Source of the DNA: Astropecten irregularis
Lineage: Eukaryota > Echinodermata > Asteroidea > Paxillosida > Astropectinidae
Assembly: GCA_963971285.1 (NCBI GenBank)
Contig: OZ020250.1
Span: 10,524,499 to 10,588,498 of the forward strand
Length of the DNA: 64,000 bases
Direction of reading: 5' to 3'
Of this stretch, positions 33,801-44,012 are shown one piece after another. Both the position numbers and the translations under genes were made by a program. Below the pieces are notes generated by a model. That model was given only the letters and a program-made list of their open reading frames with translations, was not told the DNA's origin and ran no database searches. How positions within the stretch are numbered: the stretch's first letter is position 1; each line of letters opens with the position of its first letter.

Positions 33801-36800
33801 AGTGTTGAGATTAAAAATGAGCAGAATATTTGTAATCATGAACCTACAGGCAATAATGAAAGTGTTTGCACCGAGTGTAATGTTAAAGATGTAGCATCTG
33901 AATGTTTACTTGAGATATCAAAATCAAATGAAGTGCAGGGAAATGATGATGCACATGTCATAAGCAGTTGCAAGAGTGGTGATGATGTAGAAATAGTGCA
34001 AGTTATAGAACCTGCCAAATTAAGATTTATGTTACTAAGTAATGATAGTAAAACCCAATTGTGTCAGAAATTTGGATTGAGAAGGGTATCTCTAGATGTT
34101 GATGAGAATGCTAGAAGATGTGATAACATGGGAAGTCCCAACAGAATAAAGAGGATCAAAGGTGATGGAAACTGTTTCTTCAGAGCTATTTCTTGTGCTA
34201 TATCTGGAACTGAAGAAAATCATATGCATGTTAGAACAATAGTTATAAATCACTTGTTGAATAATGCTGGTAAATTTAACTGTTTTTTAAGAGAAGGTTT
34301 TTCTACAATGGAAGATTATGTGGTTAGGCAGAGGCTGTTTCATAGTGGTACATGGGCAACAGAAGTAGAAATCATAGCAATGGCTGACATGTTGGGTGTA
34401 GATATATATACATATAGTGATGCAAGTAGGTGGTATGTGTTTTCACGTTCATTCACCAATACTGACAGATTATCAGATTGTGGAATTTATTTGTATCATA
34501 GAAATGAAGTTCATTATGATTTAGTCATGACTGTTCATGAGCTTGTTTCAAGTAATTCAGGTGACAATTTGGAAAGCCATTGTAAGAGAGATTTTTTGTC
34601 TGAAGGTAGTTCTGCAGAACCACTCAGTAATGTTCATGCAAGTCAACGTGATGCTAGAAAGGAAGACATGCCAACACATTCTCAGCCTAAGAGAAAGAGA
34701 CGTAAACGTGTTAATGTGGCATTGAAACGGAAATTAAAGAGAGATAAAGCAAGAGAAAGTTACAATATAACAAGAAATGCAAAAATTGTAGAAGAGAACA
34801 GGGAATACAAGGAAAGACAGAATTATGCAAAAAGACAGAAATATGCTGATTGTAAGGATTTCAGAAAGAATGTTCTTGAATATGAGAAGAACAAATATGC
34901 AGACAATTGTGAAAAGAAGAAGACATTTTTTAAGTTAAAATATCAACAGAATGCTTTGTATAAGGAGATAAAAATAAAAAAATCAATGAAGAAGTATCAT
35001 GATGATAGTGTACACAGAGAAAAAAAGATTAATAGTGAAAAAGGGAAGTATCACAAAGATAGTGCACACAGACTAAGAAAGGTCAATAATGAAAATAGAA
35101 AGTATCATGAGGATAATTGCTTTAGACAACAAAAGATTAATAGAACAAAAGCCAAGTATAATACAGATGCTGCATATAGACAGAAAACAATTAACCGGGC
35201 CAAAAAAATATATCATAGTAATCAAGTATACAGAAATGCTGTCATTAACTCTATAAAGAAAAAGTATTGGAGTAATCATGTGTACAGAGTGAATTTAATA
35301 AAAAATCTTAAATATAAGTATCGCCAAGATGTAAATTATCGTAAAAAAATAAAACAGAGGAACATAAGACGAAGAAAGAAAAGAAATGAACATGCACGCA
35401 ACATGAGGAATGTAATCACAAATTGGAAGAAAGAAGTATCATCAGGACCTGAATATGTTTGTGCAGTCTGTTGCAAACTTTTGTTTAAAAAACAAGTTAT
35501 TAAATGCAATAAAGATAAATACAGGAGTATTAGTTGTATATCTGACAAATATTTACATAAATGTATATGTACAAAAGAATGTGGAAATGAATGTCTCGTA
35601 TCAAAATCTAGCAGGTCTAGATTATGGATATGTTACACATGTCATAGGACATTACTGCAGAAGAAAGTACCAGTAGAAGCAAGTACAAATAATTTGGAAT
35701 TGATAGATATTCCACAGGAATTGAATTGTTTGAACATTTTAGAAGAGCATCTCATTGCAATTAATATACCATTCATGAAGCTCATAGCGTTACCCAAGGG
35801 AAAGCAAAATGCAGTTCATGGACCAGTTGTATGTGTGCCATCCAACATTACAGACACTGTGACAGCATTGCCAAGATGTAGAAATGAAAATCAGTTAATT
35901 AGAATCAAGCTGAAGAGGAAATTATCTTACAAAGGATATTATCAATATCAATTTGTGACTAGGGAACATGTGGAAACTGCATTAAGTTATCTTAAGCAGA
36001 ACAATGCATGGTATAAATATATTGAAATCAATTGTGATTGGAATGATCCCCTGTTAGATGATGTGAACGATGAGGAACATGACGAAGATGAAGTGGCACA
36101 TGAATCTGATGAATCTAGTGTAAGTGATGAAGAAACAGATGAGGATCGTTTGTGTGGTATTCCACTTGATACATGCTTACAGCCTATAGATATTGGACAA
36201 GAAGTACTTGATCAATACTTTGATGATGTATTTTGTGTTGCACCTTGTGAAGGAAACAATCCAGTTAGAGTATTAATGGAGGAAGGTAATGAGGCTAAAT
36301 GTTTTCCAGCATTATTCCCAGCAGGCTCACCTATATTTGATGATAAACGTGATGGAAAGCTGACACGCTTGAGATATTTTCATAATAGATTGATGAATGC
36401 AGATAACAGATTTGCCAAATGTACTCAGTATATCTTTTATGCCCAGTATTTATCAGAAATTGAAAAGGTGATGTCTGGTGTATCAATTGCTATGCGTCAA
36501 AGTTCAGGGAAAATGCATCGTGGTCAAAGTGTTAATTCTAGCATGATTAAGGATAGAGATCAATTAAATGATATATTACAGTCCGATAGTGGGTATAGAT
36601 TTTTAAAACCAATAAGAGGTACACCGTCATATTGGCAATCAACTCAGAGAGATGTCATGGCTATGATTAGACAACTTGGAATACCAACATGGTTTTGCTC
36701 ATTTTCTGCTGCTGATATGAGATGGCCTGAGGTTATTAATACAATATTGAGACAACAAGGGGATTCCAGAAAAATTGAAGACTTGGATTGGAATGATAAG

Positions 36801-39800
36801 TGTACAGTATTGAGAAGCAATCCAGTGACTGTGGCTAGAATGTTTGAGAATCGATTTCACACATTTTTGAAAGATGTTATCATGTCAAGTGCAGCACCCA
36901 TTGGGAGAGTCAAGGATTATTTTTACCGAGTAGAATTTCAGCAAAGAGGTTCTCCACACACACATTGTCTGTTTTGGATTGAGAATGCTCCAAAATTGGA
37001 AGAAGATGATGATGCTGACGTAATAAAATTTATTGATTCATATATCAGTTGCAAGTTACCAACACAGGAAGAAGATGAGGAATTGAATGAAATAATCAGT
37101 CATGTACAGCAACATAGTAGGAAACATACCAAGTCTTGTAAGAAGAAGGGTTCTGAATGTAGATTTAATTTTCCAAGACCCCCATCTAATAGAACATTTA
37201 TTGCCAGTCGTGATCCAGCTGATGAATGTAATGATAAAGATAGTGAGGATGATGAATATAATCATGAAGAAAGTACTTCCATTAGTAATGATGAAAAGAA
37301 ACATACAGCAGCCAAGGAATTATTGCAATCAGTATGGAATGCAATCCAGGATGAGAAGAATCAACACATGTCAACGTCTAAATTATTTCAAAGTATTAAT
37401 ATTACACAGACTGATTTTGAAAAGGCTAATGATGTTTTAAGCAGGAAATCTACTATTATTTTAAAGAGAGAGCCTCAAGATGTATGGGTGAATCTGTATA
37501 ATCCTGATTTAATAAGAGCCTGGAATGCTAATATGGATATTCAATATATCACTGATGCATATGCCTGTGCAGCATACGTAGTGTCATACATGTCAAAGTC
37601 AGAACGAGAATTGGGACAGTTATTAGGACATGCACAGAGCGAGGCCAAAAAGGGCAATTTAGATGCTAGACAGAGTATGAAGGAAATTGGATGCGTGTAT
37701 TTACACAATAGAGAATTATCAGCTCAGGAAGCAGTGTTCCGTGTTTGTGGTCTGAGGTTGAAAGAGGGTTCTAGAAAAGTGGAGTTTATACCTGTAGGTG
37801 AAAATCCTGTACGAATGAGTTTGCCATTGACTGTAATTCAGAACAAATGTGAAGATGATGATGATATTTTCATGACTAGTAGAGTTGATCGTTATAAAGC
37901 AAGGCCAGATATTGATGAATTTAATGACATGTGCCTGGCAACATTTTGTTCAAAGTACAGAATTATTTATAATGGAGGTACATGTAATAAATCAAGAAAG
38001 TCACCAGTATATGCATTGAAACATGGTTTGGGTCACGTACAGAAACGAACAAGAACTGAACCAGCAGTCATAAGATATCCAAGGTTTTCAGTGACAAAAT
38101 ATCCAGAGAAATATTACCACAGTATATTGCAGTTGTTTCTTCCATATCATGTTGATGCTCAACTGAAGCCATCACAATTTGATAATTACGAACAATTTTA
38201 TAGGAATGGTTCTGTTTGTGTAAATAATCAAATGAAATGTGTAAGTGTTGTTGTTGAAAGTAATCGGTCTAAATATGAGAAGAATGCTGAGGCTCTTGAA
38301 GCAGCTAGACAATATGTAGAAAAACATGGTATGCAGGAAGATGCATGGGCTATGATCTCCCCAATATCTGAGCAGGAAAGACTAGAATGTGAAGCAGAAC
38401 GTGAGCCAGTATTATCAGAAGATGATGATTTGAATATTCCTGACCTACAATCTCACAAGAAAGACAAAGTGTGTAATATTGAGCCACATTCAGTGAAAAT
38501 ATCAAAGCAAGATGCACTAAGTTTATTGAGGTCATTGAATACACAGCAAAGGGAAGTGTTTAATAAGATTCGAGACTGGTGTTTACAGAAGGTACAAGGC
38601 AAAAACCCTGAACCATTTCATGTGTTTATCACTGGTGGAGCTGGAACTGGGAAAAGTCATTTGGTTAAATCAATACATTATGAAGCAACAAGACTCTTTA
38701 CAAGAATGGTTCATAATCCTGATAATGTGTCTGTTATGATAACTGCACCTACTGGAGTAGCAGCTTTTAATATCAATGGAAGTACTATTCATAGTGCATT
38801 GTCAATTCCCACTGATGCACGTTTGCCATATCAACCTCTAGGTGAGGAGAAATTGAATACTTTGAGGAATGAATTACAAGATCTTCAGATTGTTATTATT
38901 GATGAAATATCAATGGTTGATCATAAAATGTTGTGTTATATTCATGGACGTCTGCGTCAGATTAAGCAAACGCATGATCACAAGCCATTTGGAAAAGTGA
39001 GCATTTTAGCTGTTGGTGATTTTTATCAATTACCTCCAGTCAAAGGGAAATCATTGTATCAGCGAGATATTACAGTAGATCTGTGGAATGACTGTTTTAA
39101 GAAAGTAGAGTTGATTGAAATTATGAGACAAAAGGATGATATGCAGTTTGCTGAATCTTTGAATAGAATACGTGTCAGAGCTAAGCAGGATAAATTATTG
39201 GATGAAGATGCGGCAATTTTACAATCACGAGAAACTGGAGAAGAGTGGGATGATGCTTTACATATATTTCCATGTAATAAACAGGTTGATGAATACAATA
39301 GGAAGATACTGTTTGCAAAGTGCAGTGATTATTTCTGTATTTTAGCAAATGACTTTCAGAAAGATTCCCATAAAAAGACAAGCCTAAAAAAAATACCCAA
39401 TAAATCAATGCAGACCACTTTGCCTGAATCATTATGGCTAGGAACTGGTGCTAGAGTAATGTTGACAAAAAATATTGATGTTTCTGATGGACTTGTTAAT
39501 GGAGTATTTGGAACTGTTTGTGAAATAATTTTGTCACCTGATGAATCTACACCTGAATACATACATATTGTATTTGACAGCAAAAGTGTAGGAACCAAAG
39601 TGAAAAGGAAAACCACAACAAATGATGGATATATTCGAATTAAAAGGGAAGAAGAACATATAAGCAAACAGTGGATAAGACGACAATTTCCTTTGAAATT
39701 AGCTTGGGCATGTACAGTTCATAAAGTACAAGGACTTACTACAGACAGAGCAGTGGTATCACTTGAACGGACATTTTCAGCAGGTCAAGCATATGTTGCA

Positions 39801-40604
39801 TTAAGCAGAGTAACATCTCTAAATGGACTTGTGATTGAAGGGTTTAATGAAAAGTTTGTTTATTGCAATAAAACGGTGAAGGATTCGTTGAATAATATGA
39901 TGCAATTTATTGAGGAACCTAATGTAAGAACACTACCATCAAATGGTACTGTTATCATGATGCATAATATCCAAGGATTAAAAGAACACTTTAAAGACTT
40001 AGAATGTAATATTGATATGATGTCAGCAGATTTCATTTGTCTGACAGAAACATGGAGTGAGAATGAGTTTGACTGTGAGACAGAATTAAGTGAATTCAAA
40101 TGCTACCATCAAATCAGAAGTGCTTCATATGATAATTCCTGTAGTATTACTCAGATTTTAAGCAAACAGTGTCATGGAGGTGTTGCTGTGTATGGTAGAA
40201 GGAACAAGACATTCAGTAGACTGATCTTACCTGTACACAACTTGGAGTATATTGCAGTACAAGTAATTTGTGAAGTGTCATATTCTGTGGTGACAATTTA
40301 TCGTCCAGCATCATATTCCATGATTGAGTTTATTACCAACATGAAACATCTACTTCATGAACTTCATAAAGTATCTAACAGATGTATTGTAATGGGCGAT
40401 TTTAATGAAGATATTTTGAAACATACACAAATTGAGAAATTATTGTCTGAGCATGGATATAAACAATGTGTGACAGATGCAACAACAGAGAATGGGACAT
40501 TGATCGATCATGTATATGTAAGAAATATAGAATCAGTATGTGCAACTGTAGTTCCTACTTATTACAGTTATCATGAAGTTGTTTGTGTCACTATCAATAT
40601 GTGA
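30876..40604 (+). CDS. Giant Helentron Rep/helicase polyprotein, copy F
   Basis: This is an intact ORF of 3242 residues with the same architecture as copy A: an expanded CQV repeat, the PHD finger, C76-like catalytic C797, OTU D1097 and C1100, basic repeats (fewer than in A), a DUF6570-like Cys region, HUH as HTH at 2028-2030, Walker A GGAGTGKS at 2587-2594, and the AP-endonuclease-like C-terminus. An in-frame GTG at 30840 lies in the T-rich tract of the putative intron, so the ATG at 30876 is preferred. Compared with copy A, residues up to the end of the OTU domain differ very little. From about 34527 the protein diverges abruptly (VSSNSGDNLESHC against VPSSHADSNENYC) and keeps frequent substitutions to the C-terminus. 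With no stops or frameshifts it was probably under selection for function recently. Confidence 0.9.
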   Translation: MALDCMKMAESISSIKNPGMCQVPGVCQVPAVCQVPVMCQVDNNKNPGVCQVLGVCQVPAVRQVPVMCQVDNNKNPGVCQVPGVCQVQNPGVCQVPGVCQVQNPGVCQVPGVCQVQNPGVCQVPGVCQVNNKKNPGVCQVPGVCQVNNKKNPGVCQVPGVCQVNNKKNPGVCQVPGVCQVNNNKKNPGVCQVPGVCQVMRTNITKPENQMRLMKNEQIMKTNEVENMMMTKDSVVCKMHEMKTDIIDLCGISCQTSSKAKVINGNHVMKCYLLQIVRPKKLQLKKLQKEYERKIQHDRQNKVSNLRQERKKRLSHSSNLHGVQWLKKYGWTKHSGGGCVLNCVEEIYERKGRKRPSRRYKKKVRKQVFRQTHNIRKGGMVIESRMTKKDRKAHKDEQTLIWKHTNGSISTVFKKMKFLKDKANEMRKRQRCIHKMSKQVSDKRIKQIKEQDKSGSKCAGKVDTEDRNSNDNVDGQCWICDEMIKPWDFKLQCYCGLWYHVDCMGVTSCIGNHVLLNKSIVWICCKCRGSNYCKYLYDCSDISADLTVFDVMLTSLEEDVDEQTEEDFDSQAMNRKVEGIYACGNKKQTVPEQSGGYTLRNRKKLESDKGKQDAEGVSLMDGNEKSNDSKTCRSHGKSKQCSKSDQGESCRVKQNTKYALRSRKNSVSPHSNKNGDEKMPKVTSNDSMNRQCSRSDQGESCRVKQNTKYALRSRKRSVSPHSNKNGDEKMPKVTGNDSFNSTKYIKIQQDIKKPQNMQSDSYEDSGNSEVVSASGNMIVQGSFHQGDFRFGNNTGKQCVANSLCAIMYSRIKKLDKWCSNEMDFVLNTGNELYGFLSHSSTVENDYLLISELPEEIDVFSQHFCVQFHEAVSGTFEENTNLSDFNMISLNHALQQTLHKYTACFICFHMNTFSVIAQDGLYYIFDSHSRNHNGRQDCNGRSLLKRVASWQGVYSYCIELGNSMNVSESEQFEITGVSVEIKNEQNICNHEPTGNNESVCTECNVKDVASECLLEISKSNEVQGNDDAHVISSCKSGDDVEIVQVIEPAKLRFMLLSNDSKTQLCQKFGLRRVSLDVDENARRCDNMGSPNRIKRIKGDGNCFFRAISCAISGTEENHMHVRTIVINHLLNNAGKFNCFLREGFSTMEDYVVRQRLFHSGTWATEVEIIAMADMLGVDIYTYSDASRWYVFSRSFTNTDRLSDCGIYLYHRNEVHYDLVMTVHELVSSNSGDNLESHCKRDFLSEGSSAEPLSNVHASQRDARKEDMPTHSQPKRKRRKRVNVALKRKLKRDKARESYNITRNAKIVEENREYKERQNYAKRQKYADCKDFRKNVLEYEKNKYADNCEKKKTFFKLKYQQNALYKEIKIKKSMKKYHDDSVHREKKINSEKGKYHKDSAHRLRKVNNENRKYHEDNCFRQQKINRTKAKYNTDAAYRQKTINRAKKIYHSNQVYRNAVINSIKKKYWSNHVYRVNLIKNLKYKYRQDVNYRKKIKQRNIRRRKKRNEHARNMRNVITNWKKEVSSGPEYVCAVCCKLLFKKQVIKCNKDKYRSISCISDKYLHKCICTKECGNECLVSKSSRSRLWICYTCHRTLLQKKVPVEASTNNLELIDIPQELNCLNILEEHLIAINIPFMKLIALPKGKQNAVHGPVVCVPSNITDTVTALPRCRNENQLIRIKLKRKLSYKGYYQYQFVTREHVETALSYLKQNNAWYKYIEINCDWNDPLLDDVNDEEHDEDEVAHESDESSVSDEETDEDRLCGIPLDTCLQPIDIGQEVLDQYFDDVFCVAPCEGNNPVRVLMEEGNEAKCFPALFPAGSPIFDDKRDGKLTRLRYFHNRLMNADNRFAKCTQYIFYAQYLSEIEKVMSGVSIAMRQSSGKMHRGQSVNSSMIKDRDQLNDILQSDSGYRFLKPIRGTPSYWQSTQRDVMAMIRQLGIPTWFCSFSAADMRWPEVINTILRQQGDSRKIEDLDWNDKCTVLRSNPVTVARMFENRFHTFLKDVIMSSAAPIGRVKDYFYRVEFQQRGSPHTHCLFWIENAPKLEEDDDADVIKFIDSYISCKLPTQEEDEELNEIISHVQQHSRKHTKSCKKKGSECRFNFPRPPSNRTFIASRDPADECNDKDSEDDEYNHEESTSISNDEKKHTAAKELLQSVWNAIQDEKNQHMSTSKLFQSINITQTDFEKANDVLSRKSTIILKREPQDVWVNLYNPDLIRAWNANMDIQYITDAYACAAYVVSYMSKSERELGQLLGHAQSEAKKGNLDARQSMKEIGCVYLHNRELSAQEAVFRVCGLRLKEGSRKVEFIPVGENPVRMSLPLTVIQNKCEDDDDIFMTSRVDRYKARPDIDEFNDMCLATFCSKYRIIYNGGTCNKSRKSPVYALKHGLGHVQKRTRTEPAVIRYPRFSVTKYPEKYYHSILQLFLPYHVDAQLKPSQFDNYEQFYRNGSVCVNNQMKCVSVVVESNRSKYEKNAEALEAARQYVEKHGMQEDAWAMISPISEQERLECEAEREPVLSEDDDLNIPDLQSHKKDKVCNIEPHSVKISKQDALSLLRSLNTQQREVFNKIRDWCLQKVQGKNPEPFHVFITGGAGTGKSHLVKSIHYEATRLFTRMVHNPDNVSVMITAPTGVAAFNINGSTIHSALSIPTDARLPYQPLGEEKLNTLRNELQDLQIVIIDEISMVDHKMLCYIHGRLRQIKQTHDHKPFGKVSILAVGDFYQLPPVKGKSLYQRDITVDLWNDCFKKVELIEIMRQKDDMQFAESLNRIRVRAKQDKLLDEDAAILQSRETGEEWDDALHIFPCNKQVDEYNRKILFAKCSDYFCILANDFQKDSHKKTSLKKIPNKSMQTTLPESLWLGTGARVMLTKNIDVSDGLVNGVFGTVCEIILSPDESTPEYIHIVFDSKSVGTKVKRKTTTNDGYIRIKREEEHISKQWIRRQFPLKLAWACTVHKVQGLTTDRAVVSLERTFSAGQAYVALSRVTSLNGLVIEGFNEKFVYCNKTVKDSLNNMMQFIEEPNVRTLPSNGTVIMMHNIQGLKEHFKDLECNIDMMSADFICLTETWSENEFDCETELSEFKCYHQIRSASYDNSCSITQILSKQCHGGVAVYGRRNKTFSRLILPVHNLEYIAVQVICEVSYSVVTIYRPASYSMIEFITNMKHLLHELHKVSNRCIVMGDFNEDILKHTQIEKLLSEHGYKQCVTDATTENGTLIDHVYVRNIESVCATVVPTYYSYHEVVCVTINM

Positions 40605-42120
40605 TGTTTTCTATGTAAATCAATTAACTTAAAATAATATTTAAAGATGAAAATGGAATGTACATGGCATGATTGACTTTTACCATTAGTAAGTATATTT
40701 ATCAAGAGATATGCATTGAAAATGAAATTGATAGAATACATAGTAAGGCAATACATAGTAAGGTGCTTATATCAATATATGATGTTTTTTATGCAATATA
40801 TTTAGAGATTTAGAGATACGAATTGAACATGGAATTGAAAGAAGTTACAGTATAATAAGGTGTTTGTATCACTATGGTATGCATTTTGCAGAGGTTGTCA
40901 TACATGTCAATGAATTAAACGAAAGTTTCAATATAAAGTGCATGTATATTTACAGCTTGCGTTGTACTTAAAAAGAGGTTTCAATACTGATAGGTTGGAC
41001 ACAGTTTGTCAATAACAGTAATTTTAAAGAATGAAGGTTTATTTTAATATACTTCACAGATATGATGTATTTCAAACCATGCACAATCATCATGCATTCA
41101 TCACAATGACCTTCAGCAGAGCCATCAAACCATGCATTGCCACTGCCTGGCCATGTCAAGATGTGCATGGCCACTGCCAGGCCATGTCAAGATGTGCATG
41201 GCCACTGCCAGGCCATGTCAAGCTGTGCATGGCCACTGACGGCCATGTCAAACAATTGCATGGTCACTGCCGGCCATGTGAAAACATGGCAACTACTCAC
41301 CAGATGGTCATCTAGTCATTGGGATACACAGTGACTGACACACTCAGCAGGGCTATGCCAACCCATGACTACTCTCAATTGTATGGTGATCATAATATTG
41401 TACGGACATAATACTTTCAGGTATGTTGGCTGTTAATGGTTCATGTTTTGTATTGGGCTTCTCTGTTTATTCTATAATCAATGTAAGAATATTATTGTAG
41501 CCTTTGATAAAGAATCTGATTCGATCAAAAAATTCCAGGACCTCCCAAATCCAAGCATTTGATATATTCCAGGTCATTTTGGTTTATGAGCAGTTTGTAG
41601 CAGTTAATTACTTGTATTAATATTGCAAAAGAATTGCTATTAAAAAAAACAGTTGAAAAAAATGTCATTTACTAAGTGTATTTTTTACTCAAATGTGTGC
41701 TTGTACATACGTGTACATCAATACCAATATTGTAGTTTGTGATGACAAAATTAAATCGCAATATTTTGCCAACATCACTGTTATTTTGACATGTATGTCC
41801 CTATTTATTTACTTGTCTCATTTTGCATTTTTTAACACTTTAGAATACCACACTTGCTTCAGAGCAACAATCACCAGCAAAAGGACTGACCCTCACCGGC
41901 AATGGTACACAACATAGTGCTGCATCATCGAATTAATTTGAGTGTTTGGCTACTATGATTGTTGCTCATGACCGTCACAAAGCCGCCTTGCTATTCAGAG
42001 AAGACATGCACCCTCTTCATCAACTAGCCTTGATTACCTTGTGGGTACCAAGTCATCGGAGGATGATGAGTTACCACTTAACATCCATCTCCTCATTTAA
42101 TTTCTTCATCAACTGTGATT
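40605..42120 (+). other. 3' untranslated region of copy F
   Basis: Homologous to 14688-15803 of copy A. It includes a short array of about 34-bp units at 41123-41280 (core GTGCATGGCCACTGCCAGGCC), where copy A has roughly one unit. About 250 bases at 41750-42100 are F-specific (CATCACTGTTATTTTGACATG onward). No gene was recognised. Confidence 0.55.
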
Positions 42121-42126
42121 ACTCAG

Positions 42127-43960
42127 CTTCTTCACTGCATGGGCAACTTGTCATTAGGATAGTGACTGATACACTCAGCAGGGACATGTCAACACATGAC
42201 CATTTTCCTCTTCGTGGTCAACATGTGATCACAATAGTGACTGATACACTCAGCAGGGACATGTCAACACATGACCATTTTCCACTGCGTGGTCAACATG
42301 TGATCAGCATAGTGACTGATACACTCAGCAGGGACATGTCAACACATGACCATTTTCCACTGCGTGGTCAACATGTGATCAGCATAGTGACTGATACACT
42401 CAGCAGGGACATGTCAACACATGACCATTTTCCTCTTCGTGGTCAACATGTGATCACAATAGTAACTGATACACTCAGCAAGGACATGTCAAACCATGGC
42501 CAGTGTATACTGCTTGGTCAATTTGTAGTCACATTTGAAAGCCATATTCTTGAAAGCAAAATGTATTCTTAAATGTGTAGCATTTTCATTATTGTGATAC
42601 AGACAGTTCATTAATTTTACATTCTGGACTGATGAAGACGGTTTACACATTAACTTGACCATTCTCCACTATGTGGTCAACATGTGATCAGGATAGTGAC
42701 TGATACACTCAGCAGCGACATGTCAACACATGACCATTCTCCACTGCGTGGTCAACATGTGATCACGATAGTGACTGATACACTCAGCAGGGACATGTCA
42801 ACACATGACCATTCTGCACTAGCTGTGTGGTCAACATGTGATCACGATAGTGACTGATACACTCAGCAGGGACATGTCAACACATGACCATTCTCCACTG
42901 CGTGGTCAACATGTGATCATGATAGTGACTGATACACTCACCAGGGACATGTCAACACATGACCATTCTCCACTGCGTGGTCAACATGTGATCACGATAG
43001 TGACTGATACACTCAGCAGGGACATGTCAACACATGACCATTCTGCACTGTGTGGTCAACATGTGATCACGATAGTGACTGATACACTCAGCAGGGACAT
43101 GTCAACACATGCATGACCATTCTCCACTGCGTGGTCAACATGTGATCATGATAGTGACTGATACACTCACCAGGGACATGTCAACACATGACCATTCTCC
43201 ACTGCGTGGTCAACATGTGATCACGATAGTGACTGATACACTCAGCAGGGACATGTCAACACATGACCATTCTGCACTGTGTGGTCAACATGTGATCACG
43301 ATAGTGACTGATACACTCAGCAGGGACATGTCAACACATGACCATTTTCCACTGTGTGGTCAACATGTGATCACAATAGTGACTGATACACTCAGCAGGG
43401 ACATGTCAACACATGACCATTTTCCACTGCGTGGTCAACATGTGATCAGGATAGTGACTGATACACTCAGCAGGGACATGTCAACACATGACCATTCTGC
43501 ACTGTGTGGTCAACATGTGATCACAATAGTGACTGATACACTCAGCAGGGACATGTCAACACATGACCATTCTGCACTGTGTGGTCAACATGTGATCACG
43601 ATAGTGACTGATACACTCAGCATGGACATGTTAACACATGACCATTTTCCACTGCGTGGTCAACATGTGATCATGATAGTGACTGATACACTCAGCAGGG
43701 ACATGTCAACACATGACCATTTTCCACTGCGTGGTCAACATGTGATCAGGATAGTGACTGATACACTCAGCAGGGACATGTCAACACATGACCATTGTGC
43801 ACTAGCTGTGTGGTCAACATGTGATCACGATAGTGACTGATACACTCAGCAGGGACATGTCAACACATGACCATTCTCCACTGCGTGGTCAACATGTGAT
43901 CATGATAGTGACTGATACACTCAGCAGGGACATGTCAAATCATAGCCATTCTATTGCGTG
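42127..43960 (+). repeat. 75-bp minisatellite of copy F, two blocks
   Basis: Block 1 (42127-42505) has about five units. Block 2 (42655-43960) has about seventeen. Each block is followed by the same trailer (GAAAGCAAAATGTATTCTT, then an ATTGTGATACA stretch), so the whole block was duplicated at a larger scale. Inside block 2 a three-unit set is repeated (before and after about 43110). Small indels shift the frame at about 42830, 43110 and 43800, breaking the ORF that is continuous in copy A. Confidence 0.85.
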
Positions 43961-44012
43961 GTCAATTTGTAGTTTGAAAGCCATATTTTTTGAAAGCAAA
44001 ATGTATTCTTAA

